Source of the DNA: JAJYKN01 sp035516155
GTDB lineage: Bacteria > Nitrospirota > UBA9217
Length of the DNA stretch: 64,000 nucleotides
Direction of reading: 5' to 3'
Assembly (NCBI GenBank): GCA_035516155.1
Contig: DATJAP010000032.1
Coordinates: 1-64,000 of the forward strand
Shown here: positions 35,512-44,873 of the stretch, one piece after another
Numbering within the stretch: the stretch's first letter is position 1
Layout of the letters: each line of letters opens with the position of its first letter
Notes under the pieces: generated by a model
Told to the model about the DNA's origin: nothing
Database searches by the model: none
Seen by the model: the letters and a program-made list of their open reading frames with translations, nothing else
Program-made: the position numbers and the translations under genes

Positions 35512-37878
35512 ATGCATATGCCTTTGTTACGAAAGATCATTTTGTCCCTCTTCCTGTTGGCGATGGCCTCCTGTGCAGCGAAAAAGACGGCTCCCTTGGA
35601 CAACGTTGTTCCGGCAACGCTGCTTCCGGTGCCGCCACCGATCAGCCATATTTCCCTGACCGAGCCTGAGCAGGCGATCAAGACCGCTCTTGATGCCGGA
35701 AAGGCGGGGAATTGGGAAACCATGCTTCTTCTGAGCAGGCAGATTGCCGAGCAGTACCCGAATACGATTTGGTACAGGCGGTCGCTTTTTTTGTCTGAAC
35801 GCGCGTTTATCCTGCTTGACCGAGAGAGCGAGGCCGAGTCAGCCATGCTTCGCATACGGGCTGAGTATCCTGAGATGGCTGACTATGCCGTCTATCTTCT
35901 GGCTGAATATTCCTATTCAAAAGGCCGATACAGCAAGGCTGCTGCCCTGTACGAGGTACTGATGGAAAATTATCCGGAGAGCTCTCTCCGAATGAAGTCG
36001 GAATACCAGCGAGGACTGGCCCTTCTCGGGATGTATGTCTATCCCCAAGCCGTTGATGCATTCACGAAGTTTCTCGAAGCTTACCCCCATTCCGAGTTAG
36101 CGCCTGATGCGGGTTTGGGCCTGGGGCGGGCACTTACCGCCGAGGTACAGCTTGAGCAGGCGGCATGCGCCTACCGGAATGTGTGGATTAAAACCCCCGG
36201 CACGGATGCCGACCTGGAAGCGGAAAAGACCCTCGCGGAGATGAGAACATTGGGAGTGGAAATCCCTGATTATACTGCTGATGATCTCTACGAACGCGGA
36301 AAGACCCTTGCCCGCATGGGCCAGAACGAGAAAGCTGTAGAGGCCTTTATGAAGATTCTTTCAAAGGATGCAGCCCCGTCGTACCGGTCAGACGTTCTCC
36401 TCCGCGCCGGTGTCGCCCTCTTCAACATGAACCGGCGGGCAGATTCCGCGGTCATCCTTGAACAGATGGTGCATGATTATCCCGAGGATCCACGGGTGCC
36501 TGAGGCGCTGTACTGGATGGGGAGGTGTTACAGTAAACTTGGTGACGGGGAGCGGGGGATCAGGGCCTTTCAAAAGCTGCTCGAACGTTTTCCGCAAAGC
36601 GATTGGGCCGATGATGCACTCTTTTTTACTGCAAACATTTACCGTGAAGCAGGAGACATGAAGAATGCCCTCCTGTTTTATGAACGGTTAAGCCGGGAAT
36701 ATCCCGACAGCAGGTTTGCCGACAGCGCAATCTGGTGGAGAGCTTGGTCCTTCTATACGTCTAGTGATTACCGGAGGTCTGAACAAACGCTGCAGGAGCT
36801 TGTCAACCGGTATCCCCGTTCGTTTCTGGCGAACCAGTCACGCTACTGGCAGGGCAGGGCGGCCGAAAAAATGGGCAACCGTTCGCGTGCTGCCGCTTAC
36901 TACGAAGAGGTGTTAAGAAAAGGTCCTTATACGTATTACGGATACCGCGCCGCTGAACGAAAAGCACGGCTAGAGGCGGCAATCACGGACCTCAAGACTG
37001 CAAGCACCAACAGTATCGATATTGATGATGTCTGCGGGGGGACGTTCTCCAGGGATGAGCCGATGAATTCCTTCGATATCGATGCGGGACCGCCGGAGTG
37101 GACCGCTGAAACGCGGCAGGTTCTCTCTGGTGAGCCTTCTTACCAGAAATCGCTGGAGCTGATGTCTCTGGATATGAAAAAGGAGGCTGCCCAGGAGCTG
37201 TGGGCGCTCGAGGGATCTGTGCCCCGCAAACAGGGCATGTCCATCGCTTTAAGCAGGGCTTTCTTCGATCTGGGCGATTACTATCATTCCCTGCAGCTCG
37301 TGCTCAGAAACTACGAGCGGTACTTGGAACGGCCGAGGGAGGGGATCCCTGATGATTTGTGGCTGCTCGCCTATCCCCAGGGTTATTGGGAAAGCATTCT
37401 TTCCTACGCCCAGAAATACGGTCAGGACCCGTACTATATTGCCGCCATCGTCAGGGAAGAAAGCCAGTTCTTTTCCGGAGCGCTGTCGCCCGCGGGAGCG
37501 CGAGGGCTCATGCAAGTGATGCCGACGACGGGGGAGTGGGTGGCAAGGCGGATCAAGCTCGACCGATTCGATCAGAACAAGCTTTTCGACGCCGATACAG
37601 GGATCAATGTCGGGACATGGTATATCGGTTATCTGATGAAACAATTCAAGGGAGATCCTCTCCTGGTTGCGGCGGCATACAACGCCGGGCCTGATGCCGT
37701 CACAGCATGGCTCGCAAAATTTGGCTTCAACAGCGATCGGGATGCATTCGTCGAGGAAATCCCTTATGCCGAAACGCGAGGATATGTGAAGAAGGTGCTT
37801 CGTAACTACGGCGAGTACCGGAGAATTTATGGAAAATCCGCCGGGTCTACGCTTTTGGGATCGGTGAGCGGTAATTAA
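35512..37878 (+). CDS. TPR-containing soluble lytic transglycosylase, lipoprotein
   Basis: About 788 residues. The N-terminus MHMPLLRKIILSLFLLAMASC looks like a lipoprotein signal with Cys at about residue 21, though Met at -3 is unusual. A long array of TPR-like helices covers residues 60-600 (YPEDPRVPEALYWMGRCYSKLGDG, FPQSDWADDALFFTANIYREAGD). The C-terminal SLT domain has YYIAAIVREESQF with the catalytic Glu, SPAGARGLMQVMPTTG and AYNAGPDAVTAWLAKF. Cleaves the MurNAc-GlcNAc bond in the periplasm, like Slt70. The frame extends to 35368, but the signal peptide sets the start at 35512 or 35518. Confidence 0.9.
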   Translation: MHMPLLRKIILSLFLLAMASCAAKKTAPLDNVVPATLLPVPPPISHISLTEPEQAIKTALDAGKAGNWETMLLLSRQIAEQYPNTIWYRRSLFLSERAFILLDRESEAESAMLRIRAEYPEMADYAVYLLAEYSYSKGRYSKAAALYEVLMENYPESSLRMKSEYQRGLALLGMYVYPQAVDAFTKFLEAYPHSELAPDAGLGLGRALTAEVQLEQAACAYRNVWIKTPGTDADLEAEKTLAEMRTLGVEIPDYTADDLYERGKTLARMGQNEKAVEAFMKILSKDAAPSYRSDVLLRAGVALFNMNRRADSAVILEQMVHDYPEDPRVPEALYWMGRCYSKLGDGERGIRAFQKLLERFPQSDWADDALFFTANIYREAGDMKNALLFYERLSREYPDSRFADSAIWWRAWSFYTSSDYRRSEQTLQELVNRYPRSFLANQSRYWQGRAAEKMGNRSRAAAYYEEVLRKGPYTYYGYRAAERKARLEAAITDLKTASTNSIDIDDVCGGTFSRDEPMNSFDIDAGPPEWTAETRQVLSGEPSYQKSLELMSLDMKKEAAQELWALEGSVPRKQGMSIALSRAFFDLGDYYHSLQLVLRNYERYLERPREGIPDDLWLLAYPQGYWESILSYAQKYGQDPYYIAAIVREESQFFSGALSPAGARGLMQVMPTTGEWVARRIKLDRFDQNKLFDADTGINVGTWYIGYLMKQFKGDPLLVAAAYNAGPDAVTAWLAKFGFNSDRDAFVEEIPYAETRGYVKKVLRNYGEYRRIYGKSAGSTLLGSVSGN

Positions 37879-37985
37879 AAGCCTGATGTCACCGCAGGAT
37901 AAGGATACGATTGCCGCAGAAGGCCTTATTCCTCGTCTAATCCTGTTGCCTGATGCATCCTTCAGCGAAGTTGAGGAATGTTGTA

Positions 37986-38216
37986 TTGAAAGAACTCGAT
38001 GAAAAATTCCGTGTGATTGAAAAGCGTGTTCGCGCACTTATAGCCGAGAATAAGAACCTTACTGGCCGCATCAGCAATCTGGAACAGGATCTTCTTGCGG
38101 CGCGCCGCGATGCGCAGGAGTCAGAACACCATCATGGCAGGAATCTGCGCATACGCGAGAAAGTCGAGAATATCCTTCACGCCCTCGAGTCCATCGGCAT
38201 AAAAAAGAATGATTGA
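37986..38216 (+). CDS. Small coiled-coil protein (ZapB-like)
   Basis: 76 residues if started at TTG 37986, which has GAGG nine bases upstream; an ATG at 37953 is in frame and would give 87. The sequence is one continuous heptad-rich coiled coil: ELDEKFRVIEKRVRALIAENKNLTGRISNLEQDLLAARRDA, ending VENILHALESIGIKKND. Length and composition resemble cell-division ZapB/YiiU-type proteins, but coiled coils converge easily, so the division role is an inference. Confidence 0.6.
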   Translation: MKELDEKFRVIEKRVRALIAENKNLTGRISNLEQDLLAARRDAQESEHHHGRNLRIREKVENILHALESIGIKKND

Positions 38217-38255
38217 TTTGCGGAAGGGAAATGTGTTAAGAAAGGGGCCTCCCTT

Positions 38256-39148
38256 ATGATGAACGAGGCTTTTTACAAAACGCTTCTTGACAGCCTCTAT
38301 GATGGCGTGTATATGGTGGATCAGAATGAACAGATAACATTTTGAAACAGGGGAGCGGAGCGCATCACCGGGTACACCGCAACGGAAATTGATGTGAAAC
38401 AGTGTTCGGACAATATGTTGCTGCACCTTGACAAGGATGGAAACAGCCTGCCTGCTGGTATCTGTCCAATGTCAAATCGGAGAACTGGGGAATCGGAAAG
38501 AGCAGGGAGGCCTTTCTCCACCATGAATCAGGGCATCGGGTGCCTATCGCCATACGGGTGGCATCGATACTCGATGAGCAGGGAGAGATCATGGACGGCA
38601 TTGAAGTCTTTACCGACAATACACCGGCAGTGGTCTCCCTCGAGCGACTCGCGGAACTGGAACGCCTGGCATATATCGACACGCTGACGAGCCTTGCGAC
38701 CAGGCGTTACATGGAAATTATGCTGAACGCTCGTCTTGAAGAAAAATGGCAATTCGGCGTTCTTTTTGTCGATATCGATAAGTTCAAGAACATCAATGAC
38801 CGCTATGGACACAACCGGGGCGATGAGGTGCTAAAGATAGTCGCTTAAACGCTCCAGAACAGCGTGAGGACTTTTGATATTGTAAGCCGCTGGGGTGGTG
38901 AGGAGTATGTTGCCGTCATCTCGAATGTCGAAGGCAACGAGTTGCTCGCCACGGCGAATCGGTGTCGCGTGCTCGTCGAGCAGTCAAGCCTGCCGGGTGT
39001 TCAACCAGTCCAGGTTGCCGTTTCTCTCGGCGCAACGCTTGCACGCCACGAAGACAGCGTGACATCGATCATCAAAAGGGCGGACCAGCCTATCTACGTA
39101 AGCAAGCTGGGCGAAACCGCGTTACTTCGGGCCTTTAGTTCTGCATGA
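38256..39148 (+). pseudogene. Broken PAS-GGDEF diguanylate cyclase
   Basis: Read across three lesions this is a PAS plus GGDEF protein. The PAS part (LLDSLYDGVYMVDQNEQITF) hits TGA at 38343 where family members have Trp, then resumes NRGAERITGYTATEIDV. A frameshift lies between about 38460 and 38510. The second frame runs HHESGHRVPIAIRVASILDEQ, then LAYIDTLTSLATRRYME, FVDIDKFKNINDRYGHNRGDEVLKIVA, TAA at 38846, and RTFDIVSRWGGEEYVAVIS in the same frame. Two stops and a frameshift mean no functional protein, unless these are sequencing errors. Its stop overlaps the ATG of the ABC ATPase gene, showing it was part of that operon. Confidence 0.85.
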
Positions 39149-39960
39149 ATCGCGGAGTGTTCAGGGTGGAGAGCGCTGAAGGATGGGCTTTGCGCCCGGC
39201 TCTCGGCGGAAAAGATCGGGAACCGGCGGTGGATATCGTAGTTGCCAGAAAACTCATCAAGGATTATAACGGACTCCGAGCCGTGGACAGCGTTGATTTT
39301 TCGATCAGCCGCGGCGAATGCTTTGGTTTCCTCGGTCCGAACGGCGCGGGGAAGACAACAGTTTTGCGGATGATCTCTTGTTTCATGCCGCCGACAGCGG
39401 GATCTGTGTCAGTATTCGGATTGGAAACGGCTGGACGCCCGAGTGAAATCAAATCCAGGATCGGGGTCATGCCCCAGGACAACAACCTTGACCCCGACCT
39501 GTCAGTAATCGAAAACCTTATCGTTTACGGACGATACTTCGATATCAGGAAGAAGGATTCTCTCCGTCTCGCTCGCGTCCTGCTTGAATTCGTGGAGCTC
39601 CAGGACAAAGCCGCGGTGCAGATCGACCAACTTTCCGGGGGCATGAAACACCGGCTTCTGCTCGCGCGCTCGCTCATGAACAATCCGGAAATACTCATCC
39701 TAGACGAGCCCACGACCGGACTCGATCCACACAGCAGGCGCGCTGTCTGGGACAAACTTAATCATTTGAAAAAAAAGGATACGACGCTCCTGCTTACGAC
39801 GCACTATATGGAGGAAGCGGAGAAGCTCTGCGACCGCGTAGCAATCATGGACTCGGGAAAGATCGTGACCATCGATTCGCCTTCTCATCTTATGGAGCTG
39901 CATGGCGGCAACCTCGAAGACGTCTATCTCAAGCTGACGGGGAGGAGCCTTGCGGATTAA
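39145..39960 (+). CDS. ABC transporter ATP-binding protein (DrrA/NodI-like)
   Basis: 271 residues. Walker A FLGPNGAGKTTVLRM near residue 66, Q-loop MPQDNNLD, signature QLSGGMKHRLLLARSLM, Walker B EILILDEPTTGLDPHSRR and the switch His in LLTTHYMEEAEKLCDR. Belongs to the ABC-2 exporter class with DrrA and NodI. Its ATG overlaps the stop of the broken cyclase (ATGA) and its own stop overlaps the permease start, so the genes are translationally coupled. The first 30 residues look like an unneeded leader; a later start is possible. Substrate unknown. Confidence 0.92.
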   Translation: MNRGVFRVESAEGWALRPALGGKDREPAVDIVVARKLIKDYNGLRAVDSVDFSISRGECFGFLGPNGAGKTTVLRMISCFMPPTAGSVSVFGLETAGRPSEIKSRIGVMPQDNNLDPDLSVIENLIVYGRYFDIRKKDSLRLARVLLEFVELQDKAAVQIDQLSGGMKHRLLLARSLMNNPEILILDEPTTGLDPHSRRAVWDKLNHLKKKDTTLLLTTHYMEEAEKLCDRVAIMDSGKIVTIDSPSHLMELHGGNLEDVYLKLTGRSLAD

Positions 39961-40705
39961 GCGCGCATTCAGGGTTTGGCAGCGGCACTGGCTCGTATAT
40001 ACAAAATTGTACAAGACGAGTTTCGCGCTGAACTTCGCTGAGCCGGCACTCTATCTCGTTGCCATGGGGCTGGGGCTCGGTTCCTTTGTAAAAGATATTC
40101 ATGGACAACCCTACATCAAATATATCGCCCCAGGGATCGTGGCTTCCTCCTCTGTTTTCGCTGCAGTTTACGAGTGCACTTACGGAACCTATATCAGGAT
40201 GACGTTCCAGAAAACCTTCGACGCCATTCTCGTCACTCCCGTGAACCTGGATGATCTCATAGCGGGGGAGCTTATCTGGGGCGCGACCAAAAGCGTGATC
40301 TTCGGCATCACCATTGCGATCGTTATAGCACTGTTCGGGCTTGTTGAATCTCCGCTCATCATACTCGTCATTCCCTGTATTTTTCTGGGAGGTTTGATCT
40401 TTGCCGAGCTGTCCATCATTTTCTGTGCAATTGTCCCTGGCATTGATTCGTTTAGTTATTTTTATACACTCTTCATGACGCCGCTTTTTCTTTTTTCCGG
40501 CATTTTTTTCCCCCTTGACAGCATGCCGCGGCTGGTTGCTGATCTCGCATTTTTCACCCCCCTCTATCACCTGGTGATTGTTTGCCGGGCATTTACCTCG
40601 GGCTCGGTCATGAACGCTCTCGGGAGCATTGTCTGGCTCAGTGTGGTTGTTGTGGTCCTTGCCCCTTTCCCGTTCAAGCTCATGAGAAAGAGGATTATCG
40701 TATGA
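39950..40705 (+). CDS. ABC-2 type transporter permease (NodJ-like)
   Basis: 251 residues with six membrane segments. FAEPALYLVAMGLGLGSFV, YIKYIAPGIVASSSVFAAVYECTYGTYIRMTFQKTFDAILVTPV and the C-terminal FFTPLYHLVIVCRAF are typical of the NodJ/DrrB branch. TTG at 39950 overlaps the end of the ATPase gene by 11 bases. Forms the membrane half of the exporter; likely targets are a lipid, oligosaccharide or drug, which the sequence does not decide. Confidence 0.9.
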   Translation: MRIKRAFRVWQRHWLVYTKLYKTSFALNFAEPALYLVAMGLGLGSFVKDIHGQPYIKYIAPGIVASSSVFAAVYECTYGTYIRMTFQKTFDAILVTPVNLDDLIAGELIWGATKSVIFGITIAIVIALFGLVESPLIILVIPCIFLGGLIFAELSIIFCAIVPGIDSFSYFYTLFMTPLFLFSGIFFPLDSMPRLVADLAFFTPLYHLVIVCRAFTSGSVMNALGSIVWLSVVVVVLAPFPFKLMRKRIIV

Positions 40706-40947
40706 GAAAAAACCGGGATGGAGGCATCAGGATCGATGATCGTTGCATCCCTGTCGTAGTCGTATTGCATCACGAGGGCTCGACGGATGCGATGATTTTA
40801 GACACCAAACGAAATGCGTAATGAGAAAACGCTTGTTCAGTTCAGGGACGCAATCACATTGACAACAAGGAATCCCCTGTGATATTCTTTTTGTATTAAT
40901 GAGCGAATTTTGCCTATAATCATAATGCGACGATGCAGAACGGGGAT

Positions 40948-41280
40948 ATGGCGATAAAGAGAACAGCACTATGTCACTGGATGTTGATATGTGGGATGGC
41001 GCTTTTGCTGGCAACCGGCTGTGCATCGACGCCGAAAGCGGCTCCTCCGGCTGCCTATCCAAAGCCGGTTGCCCGTCCAGTCGTTGATGCCAAAGCCCAA
41101 CAGCTGTTTTACGATAAGGGGCTGCGGCTTTACTCCGAGGAAAATTACGACGGAGCGAGGAGCGCGTTTCAACAGGTTGTGGAACTCGGTGCGGATACTG
41201 CCCTGGGTTTGAAAGCGGAAGAAAATATCAGAAAGATTGATCAGATACTTGAAACACTGAAGGAAATCGAATCAAAATGA
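40948..41280 (+). CDS. Small TPR lipoprotein
   Basis: About 110 residues. MAIKRTALCHWMLICGMALLLATGCASTP gives a lipobox (L-A-T-G-C) and a Pro/Ala/Lys linker, followed by one TPR-like helix pair (AQQLFYDKGLRLYSEENYDGARSAFQQVVEL). ATG at 40948 is favoured; ATG 40933 is also in frame. Its last codon overlaps the next gene (ATGA at 41277), so it is coupled to the cyclase and may scaffold it or sense the envelope; this role is an inference. Confidence 0.75.
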   Translation: MAIKRTALCHWMLICGMALLLATGCASTPKAAPPAAYPKPVARPVVDAKAQQLFYDKGLRLYSEENYDGARSAFQQVVELGADTALGLKAEENIRKIDQILETLKEIESK

Positions 41281-43151
41281 GCGACGATCCAGCAGATACG
41301 TCAAAGGAAATAACAGCCAATCTTGAAACTGAAACAGTAACGGAGGAACAGAGGCCGGTGCCGGAGCAAAAGAGTCTCGTTCCCCCGCCTTCCGCGCCGA
41401 AGACAGCAGAGCCCCGGCTCTCTGTCTTTGCCTGGCTAAGTCATTTTTTCTCTTCTCTCGGTGTGCGTTACAAGATAGCCGGAACGCTCATCATCATCCT
41501 GATCCTGGCCGTCGTTTCTCTCGGCGTGGTGACTTTTACCCGTCAAAACGAGCTTCTTCGAACAGAAATGAGAAATCGGGCAGAAATCCTAGTGCAGCAG
41601 CTCGCGAATGTCGGAAAGGAAGGCTTGCTAACGAAGGAAGAATTGCCGGTCTTTTCCGCGATTACGGATATCATGAAGCGGGGTGGCGTAGTTTATGCCA
41701 TGATCCTGGACGACGAGGGAAGAGTTTTTGCGCACAGTGATTTCTTCGCCAAGAAAGGATCAGTTCTCCTCGCCCCTTCGGACAGGGCTTCATTAAAGTC
41801 CGATACACCTCTGTTTCAGGAGACGGTGTTCAAAAACGATGCTGTGCTGGACGCCACCGTCCCCATTGTCCTGGCATCCAAGGATCTGAGAATAGGATTT
41901 GCGCGCGTCGGACTTTCACAAAAAAAACTGAACGAATCGATCAGCAAACAAAAGACTATTTATCTCTGGGTCGCCCTTGGCTTCATTATGGGCGGATTAC
42001 TTGTTTCTTTTGCCCTTGCCCGCATGATTACAAAACCGCTTGATTCGCTGGCTGAAGGCATCCAGGTCGTCGCCCGGGGAGACTTGCGCAGGCTTGTCAC
42101 CGTTCACTCAGAAGACGAGATCGGAAAACTGACAAATGTCTTCAACAATATGATCCTCAGTCTTCGTGAGAAGCTTCTCATGGAAAAATACCTGTCCCAA
42201 CCGACGGTCCAGAGCATCAAGGAACACCGCGACGTCACGCAGCTTAAACTCGGGGGGGAACGGAAGTACGTAACCGCCCTTTTTTCCGACGCCCGAGGGT
42301 TTACCTCTCTTTCCGAAAAAATGAGCCCGGAGGAAGTAGTGAGGCTTATGAATGTTTACCTGAACCTGCAAGCCAAGGTCATTCATCAGTTCGGGGGCAC
42401 CATCGACAAGTTCGTGGGCGACGAGGTCATGGCCATATTCGAGGGACGTGGGATGGAAATCAACGCAGTCAGGGCCGCGGTGGAGATTCAGAGTTATTGC
42501 AGGGCATTGAATGCGGCAAGGACTGCAGCAGGGGAAAAAACGATATCCATCGGCATCGGTCTGAACAGCGGAGAAGTTGTCATGGGCAATATGGGTTCGG
42601 AAGACCACATGGACTATACCGTCATTGGTGACAATATCAATGTCGCGGCGAGGATGTGTGGGATAGCCCAGCCGGGAACGGTATTGGTAAGTAAAGCGAT
42701 TGCGGATGCCGTCGGCGACCAGGCAGTATTGCAGGACATGCATCCTGTTATGGTGAAAGGGAAGGACCAGCCCATCGGCATCGCTGAAGTCATAGCCGTC
42801 AAAGGCGGATCAAGACAATACATGCGGAAGTCGACAGATGCGTCGGCGACCTATTCCCTCGAAGGATTTTCCGAGGAATCGTACACTGCCATCATAAAGA
42901 ATATCAGCCCATCGGGATGCCTGTTGGGAGTCGGCTCTCCGGTCGGGATCGGATCGAAATTGAAAATAAGCTTCAACCTGCTTGCACTGGACAATATCAC
43001 CGTCCGCGCCTCCGTCTATCATGCCAGGAGGCAGGATGCTGATTATTTCATCGGCCTTTATTTTGAAGACATGCAGGATGAAGCAAAGTACCGCATTATC
43101 CAGTGGATTCACCAGGTGAACTCGGAAATCGCCGGAGGACTGTTTCTCTGA
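41277..43151 (+). CDS. Membrane HAMP-adenylate/guanylate cyclase with C-terminal PilZ-like domain
   Basis: 624 residues. Order: acidic/proline N-terminal tail, membrane segment near 70-95, a periplasmic sensor of about 135 residues (MRNRAEILVQQLANVG ... GRVFAHSDF), a second membrane segment near 228-245, HAMP (ITKPLDSLAEGIQVVARGDLRR), class III cyclase (TALFSDARGFTSLSEKMSP, QFGGTIDKFVGDEVMAIFEG, YTVIGDNINVAARM), then about 120 residues with IIKNISPSGCLLGV, a PilZ-type motif. The first metal-binding Asp is in FSDARGF and the second in VGDEVM. A cyclase joined to a c-di-GMP-type receptor domain would link two nucleotide signals, though the R-x-x-x-R half of PilZ is not clear. Confidence 0.85.
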   Translation: MSDDPADTSKEITANLETETVTEEQRPVPEQKSLVPPPSAPKTAEPRLSVFAWLSHFFSSLGVRYKIAGTLIIILILAVVSLGVVTFTRQNELLRTEMRNRAEILVQQLANVGKEGLLTKEELPVFSAITDIMKRGGVVYAMILDDEGRVFAHSDFFAKKGSVLLAPSDRASLKSDTPLFQETVFKNDAVLDATVPIVLASKDLRIGFARVGLSQKKLNESISKQKTIYLWVALGFIMGGLLVSFALARMITKPLDSLAEGIQVVARGDLRRLVTVHSEDEIGKLTNVFNNMILSLREKLLMEKYLSQPTVQSIKEHRDVTQLKLGGERKYVTALFSDARGFTSLSEKMSPEEVVRLMNVYLNLQAKVIHQFGGTIDKFVGDEVMAIFEGRGMEINAVRAAVEIQSYCRALNAARTAAGEKTISIGIGLNSGEVVMGNMGSEDHMDYTVIGDNINVAARMCGIAQPGTVLVSKAIADAVGDQAVLQDMHPVMVKGKDQPIGIAEVIAVKGGSRQYMRKSTDASATYSLEGFSEESYTAIIKNISPSGCLLGVGSPVGIGSKLKISFNLLALDNITVRASVYHARRQDADYFIGLYFEDMQDEAKYRIIQWIHQVNSEIAGGLFL

Positions 43152-43437
43152 CAGGTGAGTCTTCCCGCCCCATCAATATTTATATTTCTGTCGGAGATTC
43201 CGCGCTTCCCTTCGACCTTTCCTCTTTGTTCACAAACAAACCTGCTTGCGGTTCATGCTGATAACGTACCCGGCAAGAGCATCCGATACCGGACGTCATC
43301 GTGACTAGATAAGCGGGAAAGAGCCAAACACGCAGCCTGCAATCATGGATGCATTCCCTGATGCAGAGAAAAGCCGCCGGCGCTGTGATATCATATTTAG
43401 TAGTAGCCATCGAATACCTCGGAAAAGGAGCACCAAA

Positions 43438-43770
43438 ATGACCGATTACTACAAGGTGGAGGATCTCGATCGATTCGGGCAAGTCGGCAAGCACAACGGG
43501 GATCTTTTCAAAAAATTTCTGGACTGGTATAATGCCTCGCTAGAGCCGGGAACACTCACAAAAAGAGAGAAAGTGCTCATCGGCGTGGCAGTCGCTCATG
43601 CGATCCAGTGCCCTTACTGTATCGACGCCTACACGAAGTCGTGTCTTGAAGAGGGGATGAGCCTGGAACATATTACCGAAGCGGTGCATGTGGCTTCGGC
43701 GATACGCGGTGGTGCTTCGCTGATTCATACGATCCAAGCGCATAACACAGTGGACAGGACATCGCTCTGA
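43438..43770 (+). CDS. AhpD-like protein of arsenosugar cassette
   Basis: 110 residues of the carboxymuconolactone decarboxylase/AhpD superfamily. The redox motif IQCPYCIDAYTKSCLEEGMS has CxxC with the usual following His replaced by the family-specific IDAYTKS, and SLEHITEAVHVASAIRGGASLIH completes the fold. This is the type found next to ArsS and annotated as arsenosugar biosynthesis-associated peroxidase-like. The CxxC is intact in Cys form. ATG at 43438 follows AAAGGAG by eight bases; the longer reading from 43345 lacks support. ArsS starts 129 bases downstream. Confidence 0.88.
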   Translation: MTDYYKVEDLDRFGQVGKHNGDLFKKFLDWYNASLEPGTLTKREKVLIGVAVAHAIQCPYCIDAYTKSCLEEGMSLEHITEAVHVASAIRGGASLIHTIQAHNTVDRTSL

Positions 43771-43899
43771 AACCGGTTTTAAGGTCCTCTAATCGCGACT
43801 GCTGCTGCGGGTATTGAGGCGGGGGAAAAGCTGATTTCTAAACGCCCGCAGACTGGGTGCGAGTTATTGATTCCATAGCAACAGAAAAAAGAAACGATT

Positions 43900-44856
43900 G
43901 TGTTAAAATTCTCAGAGAAAATACGCTCCATCACTTCGGAACCACTAAGAGCGCTGGACCTCAAAATACTGCAGGTCAATGTCGGATACTTGTGCAATAT
44001 GACATGTAAACATTGCCATGTGTCCGGAGGGCCTGCGAGAACGGAGATCATGAAAGAGGAAACCGCGGACCAGGTCATTCGGGTTCTCAAGGGCAACCCC
44101 TTCGAAACCCTGGACATCACCGGCGGTGCTCCGGAAATGAACCCCTCATTCCGCATGCTTGTTACCGAAGCACGGCAAGCGGTCCGCCATGTCATGGTTC
44201 GTACGAATCTCACCGTCTTCTTCGAGGAGGGAAAGGAGGAGCTTCTTGAATATTATCGCGACTGGAACATTGACTTGATCGCATCCCTTCCTTATTATTT
44301 CGAGGACAACGTAGACCGGATGAGAGGAAACGGCGTTTTCAAGAAAAGCATTGACGCCCTGCGGCGGTTGAACAGCATCGGCTATGGACGGGAATCGTCC
44401 GGTCTTCGACTGGATCTTGTCTATAATCCCCCAGGGATGTTCCTAGCACCGCCACAGTACGCGCTTGAGGCCGACTATAAGCGAGAACTCCAGAAACGAT
44501 TTGGGATAACCTTCAACCATCTTTATGCGTTTGCCAACATGCCAATTGGCAGATTTCGCGATTTCCTTGCGCGGACCGGAGGCCTGGAAAAATACAAGGA
44601 AAAACTTGTCAGTGCATTTAATCCAGCGACGCTCGACGGTATTATGTGCAGGCACCTGTTGAGCGTGGGGTGGGACGGGACCTTGCACGATTGTGACTTC
44701 AATCTTGCGCTTGGCCTAGCGACCGATGCCGATAATCCGAAACATATCACTCGTTTTGATTATGGGGCGCTCCTTCAGAGAAAAATAAATATCGGCGAAC
44801 ATTGTTATGGCTGCACGGCTGGGCAAGGGTCCTCCTGAATGGGGTCGATACATTAG
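43900..44856 (+). CDS. arsS: Arsenosugar biosynthesis radical SAM protein ArsS, predicted selenoprotein (TGA 44836 as Sec)
   Basis: 318 residues when the TGA at 44836-44838 is read as Sec (residue 313); otherwise 312. The radical SAM cluster site is YLCNMTCKHCHVSGGP near residue 32 (CxxxCxxC), with DITGGAPEMNP following, and SVGWDGTLHDCDFN later, all ArsS-like. The C-terminus CYGCTAGQGSS is followed by TGA where the family has Cys (G-S-S-C/U), then MGSIH and TAG. The family is known to include selenoproteins. A hairpin 16 bases after the TGA gives a SECIS-like loop. GTG at 43900 has no good Shine-Dalgarno. It would form a carbon-arsenic precursor of arsenosugars. Confidence 0.88.
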
Positions 44857-44873
44857 CGGGCGGGCCGCCCGCT
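44855..44873 (+). promoter_or_regulatory. Predicted bacterial SECIS element of arsS
   Basis: A 19-base perfect palindrome (AGCGGGCGG, central G, CCGCCCGCT). As a hairpin it forms a 7-bp stem with loop GGGCC, or 8 bp with loop GGC. The loop begins with G and lies 23 bases after the TGA at 44836, within the usual bacterial SECIS window. It starts at the final TAG, so most of it is just downstream of the coding frame. Confidence 0.7.

Noticed and set aside
38343..38345. In-frame TGA in the diguanylate cyclase considered as a third Sec codon
   Set aside because: The TGA falls on a Trp column of the PAS domain, and the same gene has a frameshift and a further TAA, so it is simple decay.
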